This document shows positions 22,874-34,500 of a stretch of 64,000 bases of DNA, in pieces. The number at the start of each line of letters is the position of its first letter. Position 1 is the first letter of the stretch. The stretch is from Nymphaea colorata (Eukaryota > Streptophyta > Magnoliopsida > Nymphaeales > Nymphaeaceae). The DNA lies in the NCBI RefSeq assembly GCF_008831285.2, contig NC_045139.1, forward strand, positions 36,057,706 through 36,121,705, given 5' to 3'. The notes below the pieces were generated by a model. It saw only the letters and a program-made list of their open reading frames with translations, had not been told where the DNA came from and searched no databases. Made by a program: the position numbers and the translations under genes.

Positions 22874-23175
22874 TAAGCATTGGCCCGGCCCGATAAGAGT
22901 TAGACTCTGGCTTGCTCGACACCCAAAACCTGGGCCTCACCTGACACCTGGGCTCAAGACCGGTTCGATTAAATTATAAAATATATATTTTATATATAAA
23001 ATAATTTATAAATATTAAATATCATAAATAAAATATTATAATTGTAAATATAAATAATAAAATATATATTAAAAAACTGTTATCAGTATTGGGGGCTCAC
23101 CGGGGCTGGCCCTATAATATGGTCCAGTGGGTGAAGTACCGGGTACCTGTTGGCAGCCGGGTTCAATGCCCAGCT
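22874..23175. repeat. GGCCCG-ended AT-rich repeat with a tRNA-like A/B-box pair
   Basis: GC-rich ends (GGCCCGGCCCG and CACCGGGGCTGG) bracket an AT-only core of about 100 bp. At the right side TGGTCCAGTGG (about 23120-23130) and GGTTCAATGCC (about 23160-23170) resemble Pol III A and B boxes at roughly tRNA spacing. This suggests a SINE fragment; no cloverleaf forms, so it is not a tRNA gene. Confidence 0.35.
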
Positions 23176-24414
23176 TAATACTCATATATAGAATAAAGTT
23201 AATATTTGAAAACCTTTTAAGTTAAAATAAAGGAAAATTTAGGGACTGGTGTGGGCTATGTCCCGCCGGCCACTAGTGCATTCGCCTCTGTCTCGCTCTT
23301 TAGGAGTCTCCCTGTATTGTGGCCTCTTTGGTGGAGTACAAAGCACGATATCCATGAGACAAATCCAGAAGCTTTCAGAATTCAGAGTCAAGAAGGAAAT
23401 GCCTTCCAGAAACTACTGCCAAGTGATCATTCTAAATTATCAAGCACAATTTTTTTGACAAGAAAATTCGTTCTATAAGGTATGCTTTGTTCAAATGTGC
23501 CAGGCCCTTTCCCAGAAGAACCCAGCTTTATTTCGAGTTCTTGTAAAAGCATTGTTGAATCTCTCCACCCAACCATAACACTTTCATTTATGATTACGCG
23601 TTTTTTTTCGCATTTATCTCATCCAACGAAATTTCTCTTTCTCGAATCTGGAATGTCCAAAAAGTAGCGCTATACGCAATCCAAGTCAAGCTTGAGATCG
23701 GGAACTCGAGATCAACTGAATAGACCAATGGCTTGAGCTTGTTGACTCATTTAAACTCGTTTGGCTCCTTCCCATTGGACTTGATCTTTTTCTTTGGTTT
23801 TAAGTTGAAAATTATGAAAAAGAAAGATAATTTGGATTAAAGGAGTTTACTCAAGTTTAATCGAATCAAGTTAATGTTCTCGAAATATACTTGTTCATAA
23901 ACTTGAGTCTTCAGTTAAAGCTAAAGCTAGACTTGTTTTCAAACGAATCGAGCTCGAGTAGCGTTTAACTGAGCAAGTCAGCCCTTACAAAAACCAGAAA
24001 GCAAAAAAGACAATGATCAAAGGATGTACTCCAATCATGCGCCCACAAGAGTCGGGTTGAGGACTCTTGGGACGAGTCATCGGAGCTCAGGAAACCTGAT
24101 TAATCTCGCAGACGTAGAAATTGCCTCAGGACATTGTTGTCGTCTTGGGACAGAGTGCGTCTGCTCCCCTTTCAAAAATCAAACAAACGGAAAATGCAAA
24201 TCCCCACACAACAAGAGATGCCCATGGGGCTTCCGACCGTGGGGAAAGAAAGAAAGGGAGACAGGCGAGTTCAAAGTTTACCCAATGAGAAGAAGACGAT
24301 GCCCAAATGCTTGCCTTCAAAATAAGCAAAAAGGGAAAAACAAAATCCCATACAAGAAGCAGTAGGAGAACAGAAAGAATGAAACCCTTTTCAGGTGGAG
24401 AAGAAAGGCCATTG

Positions 24415-24720
24415 TTACTGGTTTCCCAGTAAGGAGAAATGGGCAACTAGGGCAGCGGCCACACTAGAAGCAGCACCAGAGACACAATAAGAACCAGCGA
24501 GAGAGAGAGAGAGAGAGAGAGAGACCAGAAAAACCATTAAAACCAGAGAGAGAGAGAGAGAGGACAAGGTCGCAGGCGGTCGGTGGATGATGATGACCGG
24601 ATTTGCCTAATCAAAGGCCGGCGGATGTTGACGAGATCCTAGCGCGCGAGAGAGAGAGACATAGAGAGAGAGGGAAATTAGGGTTTAGCAGGAGGGGACG
24701 GGATGGGTCTCATTAAATAG
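24415..24720 (-). other. GA/CT-rich leader-like segment with a 40-codon ORF
   Basis: On the minus strand this reads as a typical plant 5' leader. It has CTAAACCCTAATTTCC (telobox-like) followed by CT repeats, then an ATG at 24537 that opens a 40-codon frame ending at 24415. The peptide is MVFLV, four SL repeats, then a hydrophobic Ala/Val/Ser stretch ending LLGNQ. It resembles a signal peptide, but part is encoded by the microsatellite. I cannot show it is translated. Confidence 0.25.
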
Positions 24721-25473
24721 TTGTCGCCTCACGCGGCTTCTCCTAACCCCTTGTTCTGATATTTAGATTTGAACGGGCCAGATTTGGATCTGACGACAGC
24801 ATTTGGGTCTTGAAGACCCGCGATATCTACCGTTGAAGCATTCATATTTCATAAATATCATATGGATGACGTACCAAAACTCGTTTCACAGCCAATGCCG
24901 GAGGCACATATGAATTAGTGTGGGCAACTGCCCACACCAACCCATATAAATTGTTTATTTATATATTAATATCTTATAGACATTCATTTATTTATATGTT
25001 AGTTACCCTTTAAAAGTTTTCAATAAAGTATTAAAGTCCCTTAGTTCAAAATTTTTAGCTCTGCCACGGCATAGCTGGCTTTGATTATATTAAAAATGGT
25101 ATGAATGACAAAAAAATTCATAGAGTGTTAAGTTTCGTAAATCTATTTCTTAAGTTTATTACTGTATTATTAAGACCAATCATTTTCACAACCACAAACA
25201 TTTATAAAAGCTAGGTCAGCTTCGTTCAGGTAACAACAGTAATGACCTAACTCAAACTTTCTATGCTTGGTGTTCATTATGGTCATGAGCCCGATCTAAA
25301 GTTATGTAAGTAATTTTTAAAAAATTTCAATTGTTTTATATAAAAATTTAGAAAAATGATATTTTGATCCTAATCAAAATTTAGAAACTTTAATTCGGCC
25401 TTTTTCATGAAAAGTTTCTGACTCTGCCCCTGATCAAACACCCCTTAAGCCGTCCTCGACCCGAGGGAAAGCT

Positions 25474-25541
25474 GGAAGGGCTTCAGCCTCTTCAGGGTAT
25501 CTCTGGAAAGCAGGAGGGGCTTCAGCCTCTTCAGGGTATCT
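25474..25541. repeat. Short direct repeat, two copies of about 27 bp
   Basis: The segment GGGCTTCAGCCTCTTCAGGG with the following TATCTC occurs twice about 40 bp apart. Just upstream (25403-25432) the sequence ends TTTCTGACTCTGCCCCTG, whose complement resembles a CAGGGGC..GAG type hAT end. Confidence 0.7.
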
Positions 25542-26338
25542 CCTTCTAAGCGGTCTGATCATCAACGGGTCGTGTTTGTCAATGGAAAGAAGAAATAAAG
25601 TAGAAGAAGACTGAGTGTTAGCTGTATTTAATCAAATTTTCTATGAGTGAGAAGATTCCTGTCTTTCTTGCAAACCTGCTGGTGGTCTCAGGTGAGGGAG
25701 GCAAGAACAGCTCACATTTGTGGAAGTCAAGGCTCCATATCTCCATTGCCTTGGCTTATGCACAGGTGGAAAGTACCTGCAACTCCATAAAAGTCTTTGA
25801 GTAACTCAACCACAAACACTATATTAGTTGTCAGAAGTTTGTGTCGGTCTAAGCATCTTCAACATCACTTAAAATATGAACACGCAGCCATGATTCTTGC
25901 TCATGAGCAATAAATGATCAGTAAAACAATGTTGTTGGTGTGGTAATCGGTGATGAATCATTTTAAATGATCATTGGCAGTCTTTTTTTTTTTTTTCTCA
26001 ATTCTTCCTGAACTTATAATATAAATGCTAAACTTTTGTAGTAGTTAAAGAACTGAAGGGTATAAATAGTTCAAGATCAGTAGTTAAAGATCTGAGTTTT
26101 TTGGTACTTAATGTGGATATGGGATTTACAGTGCCAAATTCTGCAGTTTATCTAGACAATCGGTCTCACAAGGTGTGGATTTCAGTTCTGATCTGCATGG
26201 GAATTGGTTTAATAAAAAGCAACCTGTATGGGACAGTTTCTTAATGTGAAAAGTATGTTCTTGGGACTCACCTAATTTTTGTAAGCACCAAATTTGCAAT
26301 AGAAACATATATATGTATCTGTTCCTAGTAGTTCAGGT

Positions 26339-26700
26339 TAGGGATGTCAATATATTTGATTTCAATTGGATATCCAAACAAATGCTTTAGAAAAAATTGA
26401 CATGGATTTTTTTTTTCATATTTGATTAATAAATCAGATCAGATTCAATTTTAAGAAATGACATTTAATTGGATTTGAATTTGGATATACATAAGTATCC
26501 CATCAGATTCAGATTAGATTTAGCTTTAAATAAATATCAATACTCTTACTTTTTGAAACTTGACTAGATTCAGTTTAAGATTCAGATTCGGATTCAAATA
26601 TGAATGTAAAAATCAAACTGGATTCTAGATTTGGGTTCAGACATGAATTTTCCTGATTCATGTTCACATTCGAATACAAGTATGTGAATATAAAAAAAAA
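26339..26700. mobile_element. Truncated hAT-like MITE related to the 47.75-kb copy
   Basis: It starts TAGGGATGTCAATAT, the same terminal sequence as the element at 47751. It continues with CAGATTC/GGATTC/GAATTTGGATAT words, but the right terminus (TTGGCATCCCTA) is missing. Non-coding. Confidence 0.55.
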
Positions 26701-28972
26701 ATGAATATAGTTCAACATCTATTTTTATTAGTAAACAAAACAAGACAGATAGGCCATGTTAATTTATACTGTCACATTTGACTAACATGACTTGAAACAT
26801 TGATTTATTTTTTTAATGGGCAAACAAATTTTGGGCAATACATAAATGTACAATTCATTTTTCTTGTCACCATACCATTATCAATGGCAAGGCCGCTAAG
26901 AGCAAATATGTTCTCTTTGGTGCAAGACATTAAAAAAAAAAAAAAGCATATTAAGTTCAACTACCTTTGGTGATATGGATTTTTTGGTCATGAAAAACAC
27001 TGACTTCTATAAGAACACTTGTAAAGCAGAGACAATATAAATTAGTACTAAACAAACACACATTAATTATGGTCTAAGACCAATTAGAGTGGCAGTGCAT
27101 ACTATAGGGAATAAATTGGTGTTAGAATGTCATTACAGACTTTAATTGATTTTTAATTAAGTTGGTGTCCTTATATATTGTATTTATTCATATTTATAAT
27201 CTAAATAATAGTTATTTGTGCTTGACCAGTCACACCTTACATCAAGATTACTTACTTCCCTATATTACCAACCCACCTGGGTTTAGGCTTTTTTTTTTGT
27301 TCCCATGATTTTCAATGAAAAGAAATATTTCTGTAGAAGCTGGCAATTCTTAGTTGTCATTTTCCTACTTGGTGCATCTTATTATATAAAGCAATGTCTT
27401 TTTTCACATAAGTCCAAATTTGGCAAAGGTATTGAGTTAGGTATTGAATTAGCAGGTTTTTAGTTTTCCCAACCATTGTCACATAAAACGCATATTATTC
27501 GAAAAAAAACACATATAAGTCAGCCGTATAAGGGCAATTAGACGTGTCTTTTTTTTAAAAAAATGTTAGAAAATAAAAAACGTGAAAAAAATGTATTATA
27601 TGCATTTTTTCATATTTTTTTATTAATTTTTATTCTTTTTATAATGTTCATGATTTATTATTTAAAAAAAAAACTTGCCTAGACTTTTTTCAAGATATAC
27701 AACTTTGCTGTATTATAACTGAGAAATTTCTCGTCGTATAATACTTATACACGATCACAAAGTCTAAAAGGTGTTTGATAGCATGAAAGCTTGATTCTAA
27801 ATTCCAAATTCTACAATCTGAATTCCTCCTCAAACTGGAATTAAAATGAAAATTCCAGTTCCAATTTCTCTTTGTGTTTGATAGTTGGGAATTTTGATTG
27901 CAGAATTGAAAACAACTTGCTTGATGAAAATAAAATTAAAATTATAAAATTCATGCCTTGTTTCTATGAAAAAATTGTAAAATTCTATAACAATAGTCCC
28001 CATTTTATTATTCTAAAATCCCCAAATCAAAATTTTTTATCCGATAATGCAACTCCACTTTTTTAAAGAATGATAAAAGTAATTCTAAAATTTCACTCAT
28101 TCTGAGCAAATCAAATGCTCCATTTGTCCAAATTATACAATAATCGAACTGATGACCAAATTTTCACCAGTCTCTAGTCCAACCAACTATGCTGCTCATA
28201 ACAAAGATATCAACAACAGCAGATAATATGATAACCCAACTTAGACCTTTGTTTATACCATACTCAAAGTACCCAAACGTTCAAATAAATCAGCATGAAT
28301 TTGTGAACCTATGTGTTCATTATTGCTATCTTTTCTTCCCACCTGACTCTCACTTTTTTTTGTTCCATTTTTAAACACATAATCTTCCTTTTAGCCTTAC
28401 AATTTGATATGTTTTAAAGAGTAAAAACATGAAAAATAATCAATCTCAAATGAAACTGATTTTACTGATTTCGTTTATATATGTATATACAGATAACTGA
28501 AACGGGCACACGACTCACGCAGCTGAGACTTGGTCTTGTACTGTAACTCGGACCTGCTCCTGCTCTGCTCTCAATCTCACGAGAGCTTAGACCCAGTAGG
28601 CCTCCATCTCCCGGCAATCCGGAATTAAAAATAACTAGCCGTTGGGTCCCGTGCCGGCAGAAAGAGACCGAGAGCAGAGACAACGGCGCTTTACCAACGG
28701 CAGCATTGTTGCGAGATGAGCGGACCGTTTCCACAGCTGCTCAAACCGCGTCCTTCTACCTTCTTCTTCCCCATTTCAACGCCTCTCTCTCTCTCTTCCC
28801 CTCTGGTTCTTCTATTTAGGGGACTCCCCATTAACCGCCCACCACTAAATTTGGCTTCTCTCCCTCTGTTTCTAACCCTCCAGATTTTTCTTTGCTTTTG
28901 GCGCCGCATATAGGGATCTGGGTACTGAAGCCAGCGTTGATTTAGGGAGTTTGTAGCCAAATTTGGCGAAGG

Positions 28973-29590
28973 ATGTTAACCATCTTCCACATCTACAATG
29001 GCGTTTTCCTTCTTTGCCAGCTTCTTAACTCCTTTCTGCGCCGATTCGGCCCGAAGAGTTGCTCCTCTTGGCTTCCCCTCTCGTGGTTCCGTCCCCCGAG
29101 CACCCCGGAGCCTCATATGTCGGAGACGCCGTCGCAGATGGACCCCGCGGAGCTGCGCCGGGTGTTCCAGATGTTCGACCGGAACGGCGACGGCCGGATC
29201 ACGAAGCGGGAGCTGAGCGACTCCCTGGAGAACCTCGGCATCTTCATCCCCGAGAAGGACCTGGTGGCGATGATCGAGAAGATAGACGTGAACGGGGACG
29301 GGTGCGTGGACATCGACGAGTTCGGGGTGCTGTACCAGACGATCATGGACGAGAAGGACGAGGAGGAGGACATGAGGGAGGCGTTCAATGTGTTCGACCA
29401 GAACGGGGATGGCTTCATAACGGTGGAGGAGCTGCGGTCGGTGTTGTCGTCGTTGGGGTTGAAACAGGGGAGGACGGTGGAGGATTGCAAGAAGATGATC
29501 AGGAAGGTGGACGCCGACGGCGACGGGATGGTGAACTACAAGGAGTTTAAACAGATGATGAAGGGTGGCGGTTTTGCTGCATTGACTTGA
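28973..29590 (+). CDS. CML5: Calmodulin-like protein, CML5/CML3 type, four EF-hands
   Basis: Intronless, 205 aa. Four canonical EF-hand loops are visible: 69-80 ([12 protein letters not shown]), 105-116 ([12 protein letters not shown]), 142-153 ([12 protein letters not shown]) and 180-191 ([12 protein letters not shown]). All keep the calcium ligands at positions 1, 3, 5 and 12, so all four should bind calcium. Residues 1-25 ([24 protein letters not shown]) are hydrophobic and followed by basic residues. In the Arabidopsis CML4/CML5 group such an N-terminus anchors the protein to endomembranes, so a cytosol-facing membrane-bound calcium sensor is inferred. An internal ATG at about 29117 would give a soluble form but lose this conserved segment. 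The exact CML number is a family-level guess. Coding sequence is very GC-rich, and a CT-rich leader lies upstream near 28785. Confidence 0.88.
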   Translation: MLTIFHIYNGVFLLCQLLNSFLRRFGPKSCSSWLPLSWFRPPSTPEPHMSETPSQMDPAELRRVFQMFDRNGDGRITKRELSDSLENLGIFIPEKDLVAMIEKIDVNGDGCVDIDEFGVLYQTIMDEKDEEEDMREAFNVFDQNGDGFITVEELRSVLSSLGLKQGRTVEDCKKMIRKVDADGDGMVNYKEFKQMMKGGGFAALT

Positions 29591-31423
29591 AAAACTTGGG
29601 AAGTTGAGAGAACGAGGGACAGGGACAGACAGAAGAGAGAGAGAGAGAGAGAGAGAGGTTAGGGAATTGTAATGGCCTTGATTATTTTCATTTTTTGATT
29701 GGTTAAACTTCGAGAATGAGGATGGTTCAGATGATGATGACAATGAGAAAGTCTGTAAATATTTTTGAATACTTTTTCAAAACTGTTGACAACTTCAAAG
29801 ATGCTTAGATCTGTGGAAGTTGGTAGTTGGTATTCTCTCTCTCTATTCAAGAGAATTACTTCCAACAAATGGATCATTTGTTGTAAAAATCTCATTCTCC
29901 TAAAGATCTTGGCAGGCATTCTGTAATCTGGTTTATTGTATCTATCTTTTGATCGGTTCTTGTCTATCAAGACGACGACCATCGGAGTTTGAAAAATTTG
30001 CAGTGACAGACATTGTGCTTGGGAACATGGTGTTAAGACAATTGGGTAGAACATACCCATTGGTTCTGTTTTATTCTCATAATTTGAATTTTATTGATTT
30101 TTTTTTTTGTTTTTTAAACGGTGATGATATTGCTGCACATCTAAAGGTGATCATTGATTCAGAAACAACAATAGACTGTATTTCTTTTTTCTGAATATTG
30201 TGCTTCTGTATTTGAAGCTTGCTATTCACTCGGATGAGATGCTAGGATCTTGAATTCTAAGAGTTCAAATCCTTGACTTTCTATCAAGCATCTACAATCC
30301 TTTGAGTGAAAGATGCATGAATTACTTCATGCATTTGTGATCTTGCATTAAACTTAAATTAGGATCCCTCTGATCTATATTTTACTAAAACTATAGATTT
30401 AAGATGAACAATGCATAAGATTAGAACCCTAAATTTAAGGTTTGGGTAATCAATATCGAACCCAGCATAATGCATATTGTTGTTTAAAGCCCTAATAAAA
30501 GCAGACTTTCAAGAAGGTACATTGATTTTTTTTTTGTTATAGCCTTAGGTTTGCTTTATATTATATAGAAAACATCATGTGAAGTTTAGAAATGTCTCTA
30601 AAAGATAACATTGCTTATTAAAGTAACAAGATGATGAGGATAATTTTTACCAACCCATAATTTTTAGTCAATTTTTCGAGCCTTTTTCCAACTGGGGAAA
30701 ACGCTATTCAAATTTGGGCATGTTAGCAAACATGTATTCAAATTAAACCACTCCCTTAAAGCATAAATGGTTCGTATTCAAAAGTTTCAAAAAACATTCA
30801 ATTAATAACCTCCAAAGATTAGGAACCCCAATATACCTGTCAACAAAATGATCAGCCCCTTGGAGTGTAGACTACTAAAGATCCAAGATCATCACATTTA
30901 ATGTTAAAATAAGCTCAATATTTGAATTTGGAGTTCAAACATAGAAGAGACATGTTCTTTGGTTGCACCAACATCATAAAATTGACCAAAATGGATCCAT
31001 TTGAATCATATTAATGGCAAATTGATTCGAGTCACGGACTGACAAGGAGGATTACTTGTATGACTTATAAATTCTTTCTTATTGAAAAAATTATTATCTC
31101 TTATTTTAAATATATTGTTTACTTTTTAACAAATAAACAATATTTTTTGATCGATTCATACACGGTCCATTCGAACATATAATGATTTAAGTTCATGTTA
31201 ATTCATATATGAAAATTGACCATCTCGATCTGCGTCAGGTTCCAATATGGATGAGTAAGCTTGAAACGGGTCAGAATTTACACCACCTTTACCAGACTTG
31301 GTCGGGTAGATCGGACCTAGTTGCGGCCTGCGCCTTTCACATTGGCGAGCGAACTGAAACTCCCTTCAGTCGGATCCGACGGTATTCGAGAGTGGGACCA
31401 TGGCGATTAAGTCAACCGTGATA

Positions 31424-31455
<32 letters not shown>

Positions 31456-31519
31456 CTCCATTCTCCATACAAGGCCTTCACGAAGTTGAGTGATAAAAAA
31501 TGGCGAGGCGTCGTTGATT
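29591..31519. other. Intergenic between CML and metallophosphoesterase genes
   Basis: The first part is the likely 3' untranslated region of the CML gene, with a (GA)n tract at about 29636-29657. The rest is AT-rich with no recognisable gene. A (TC)n tract at about 31424-31451 sits in the promoter or leader of the downstream gene. Confidence 0.5.
31500..31517 (+). promoter_or_regulatory. Five-codon upstream ORF in the metallophosphoesterase leader
   Basis: ATG GCG AGG CGT CGT TGA lies two bases before the likely main start at 31520 and out of frame with it. If the transcript includes it, it could lower initiation at the main ATG or favour the downstream in-frame ATG at 31592. Confidence 0.5.
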
Positions 31520-34500
31520 ATGGGTTCTCCTAAGTTGGTGTCATTGCAAGGGCGCGACGTTGGTGTGGCATGCCGTTGCAGGACCAGCAGAATGCAGGCC
31601 TTCTTCCTAATTGTTTCGCTTTTCCTTCATCTTCTTGCTGCTCAATCTGATGTCCTTTCTGAGCGACAATCCGTCGGAGGAACACCCAATTCGAGAAGCG
31701 TCGTGGAGGTTCGAGGAGACCCAAGCGGAGTCGTGTGGGTTGTTCAGCTTTCCGATCTCCACTTCAGCGTCCACCACCCAGAAAGAGCCGCGGATTTCTC
31801 GAGAATAGTTGGTCCTGCTCTTGCCTCGATCAACCCTTCTCTAGTTCTGATAACCGGCGATCTCACAGGTCTCGCTCTCTCTCTCTCTGATATTGTCTTT
31901 TTGGTCCCGGCGAATGCTAATGGTTCCTTTGACGGCTGTGTCAACCTCGTGCACGGCCGGACGCCTATTGGGTAGTGATAGCTTTTTCCTTTTCTGTTAT
32001 TCTCATTTCACTTTTTCTTTCTGACTGGGCGCGGTACATAATCTCAGAGGTGCACATCTTTTGAACCTGCAAAATGTGATGCCTTTTCTGTTATTAATTT
32101 TTAATCTCACAAAAGCAAACACCGCGTACGTCCCATCCGTGGGGTTGAGGTAGTGCTACTGCATCTAGATTCTTGTCTTCATGGTAAATTTCATCACTTA
32201 GGCTTCAGTATGATGATATTAATTATGTCAAGATTACTGATAACTCCCGATGGTTTTAGCTAGTTCATATTTGTGGCGTTATGGAGACCGTGGAGTGTAA
32301 GATCCTTCTTCTCTAATGCTTAGCGAGTTTAATTACATCCTGGGGACTGTCACAGTCATTTCCATGCTCCTGTACCTCTGCAACTGGCACTTATGTGAGA
32401 TAGTAAATTTTACATAGATACAGATGTTTGTTCATATGATGATTAAATAAGACACCAATAGGAATGTTCTAAAAGAAAGCTAGAGGAATCACCACCTTGT
32501 CTCTCCCTGTGAGCTCCATGAGATATTTATCAATTTTCTTCAGTTGAGGGAGGGAGAAGAGAAGGGAAAAACTGAATGAATGTGGGAAACTGTTCAAATA
32601 GCAAGTTTATTTTTCAGACACCGATGGCAAAAATGTTGCATTGGAACGACTTGAGATTGGTTTCAATTCGTTTATACTGAAACAAGGTTTATTTTTAGTT
32701 TATTTTTTCCAGATAATAATAACAGGCTTTCCGTTTCATTGCACAGATGGAAAAAGCAAAGATCTGTTGACCATGAAACAAGATGAGAGAGAGTGGGTGG
32801 AGTATGATAAGGTGATGAATGAAGTTATAACAAATAGTGGACTTCCAAGAGAGATCTTCTATGATTTGAGAGGGAATCATGACAATTTTGGTGTACCTAT
32901 ACTTGGTGGAAAGTACGACTTCTTTAATAAATATAGCATCAGTGCAGGCCTAAATCGAAGTGCAAAAGTTCAAAGTGTTACTCTGCAGGTGCGTAGCAGC
33001 GTAGCATGCTTGAAAGTTAATGTGTGCAAATCTGTTATACTGTAATTTTCCATTGTCAGAAACTTCTTGCCTTCCTCTCATAGTACCAAGAAAACTCTGG
33101 CAATTTCTTTTGCAAAAATTTTGAAAGCAGTTTTCTCTTTGAATCTATGTGTCTTTGCAATTTGCTAATTACTTGAGCAATTATTGGTGTGGTACACTGT
33201 GATTCTGATAATTGACCTTTTGTTGCTGTTTGAATCAAGGAAAAATTTGTGCTAATAATTTTTACACTTTATATTGACAAAAAATTTATGTTTTGCTGAT
33301 GGCCTGTTTACAGCAATAATGTTGTCAATTCTGTCCACATAAAAATTCAACTGCAGTGTGTCATTTATAGCACCATTTTCTTGACTGAAATCTCTTTTGT
33401 TGTCGATACTAGGTACTAATTTCATCTCTCTCTCTTGGATTTGATGAAGTGTGGAATGCTTGCTTCTACTTGAATCTTCAAGCTTACTTTCTCTGCATGC
33501 ATTCTATGTCTTGTAGATGCCTTAACAGTTCAATACAATGAAATGCCATGGTAGACACTTGATAATACTTCATCAACATAGTCCAAGTCAAAAAATCAAA
33601 CCAGTGTTGAACATGGTCAATGCTATATCATTAACTATGGTTCTTTATGTGATCTTGAATGCTGAGTTTGTATTTACTTTACATTCTATAATTCTTCAAG
33701 GTTGTCATGACAATTCAGGAAATGATTGGCTTCAAATGAACTCTAGTCTCTAGTTCTAAGATTTTAGTTTTTGTTCATTTTTTTAAGACTTTAAGTTATT
33801 GAATACATATAAACAGAATCATCTGATTTGATTGATTATACTGATTTTGGGGTAGGAATGAGCTGACCGCAGCATGAAGAGGGGGTTAATTCAATATGAC
33901 TTGGCCTATCAATGCTGAGCCACTATTACTAGGAACACTTGTCCTTGTTCTCACGGCTACTGGCAAATGGATATGCATGACTAATGCATATGCATTTTAT
34001 GCATCTTCAAGATTAAAAATTTAAGTGCTTGTGTAATTTTGAAATTTCATGGTATCTTGCATGCAACCTTTCCTTTTTTGCATTTTTTTTCACTTTTTGT
34101 CCATTCTTGCATCTATAGTTGCTCCAGTCATGTTGCTGAAATTATTCAATAACAAAAAGTATGGCCTGTCTAGTCTTGCTAAAGCTAGGATTTTACTATT
34201 TGTTGCCTCTAGTGAGTTAATTGTGAATACGTAAACAATTTTAATGTTCATTACCAATGTAAGCTTGTGTACTATCTTCACACAGAGCAGTGGATGGAAG
34301 CATTTATTTGTTGGGATTGATAGCACAATGGATGTTGGTATTCGTGGCCCAACAAATGTTTTTGGCCATCCAACAGACCAGCTACTAGCAGATATTGAGG
34401 CAGAACTTTCACAATGGGATGCCAAATCCACAAATTCAGTGAATAAGATTGCATTTGGCCACTTCCCTCTCTCATTCTTGGCAGCTACAGAGTCCAAGAA

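Larger units (their letters stand above)
14229..28972. other. Long intergenic region with many small elements
   Basis: There is no convincing protein-coding gene over about 14.7 kb. It contains MITEs, one complete TRIM, microsatellites, homopolymers and low-complexity tracts, which are listed separately. A GA-rich, leader-like segment near 24.5-24.7 kb could mark an unannotated minus-strand transcript. Confidence 0.6.

Noticed and set aside
23120-23171. tRNA gene
   Set aside because: A- and B-box-like words are present, but the arms do not pair into a cloverleaf; at best a SINE fragment.
28976-29743. 255-codon open frame antisense to the calmodulin-like gene
   Set aside because: It lies opposite a GC-rich EF-hand coding sequence, so the open frame is a codon-bias shadow; its His/Val/Leu-rich text has no domain.
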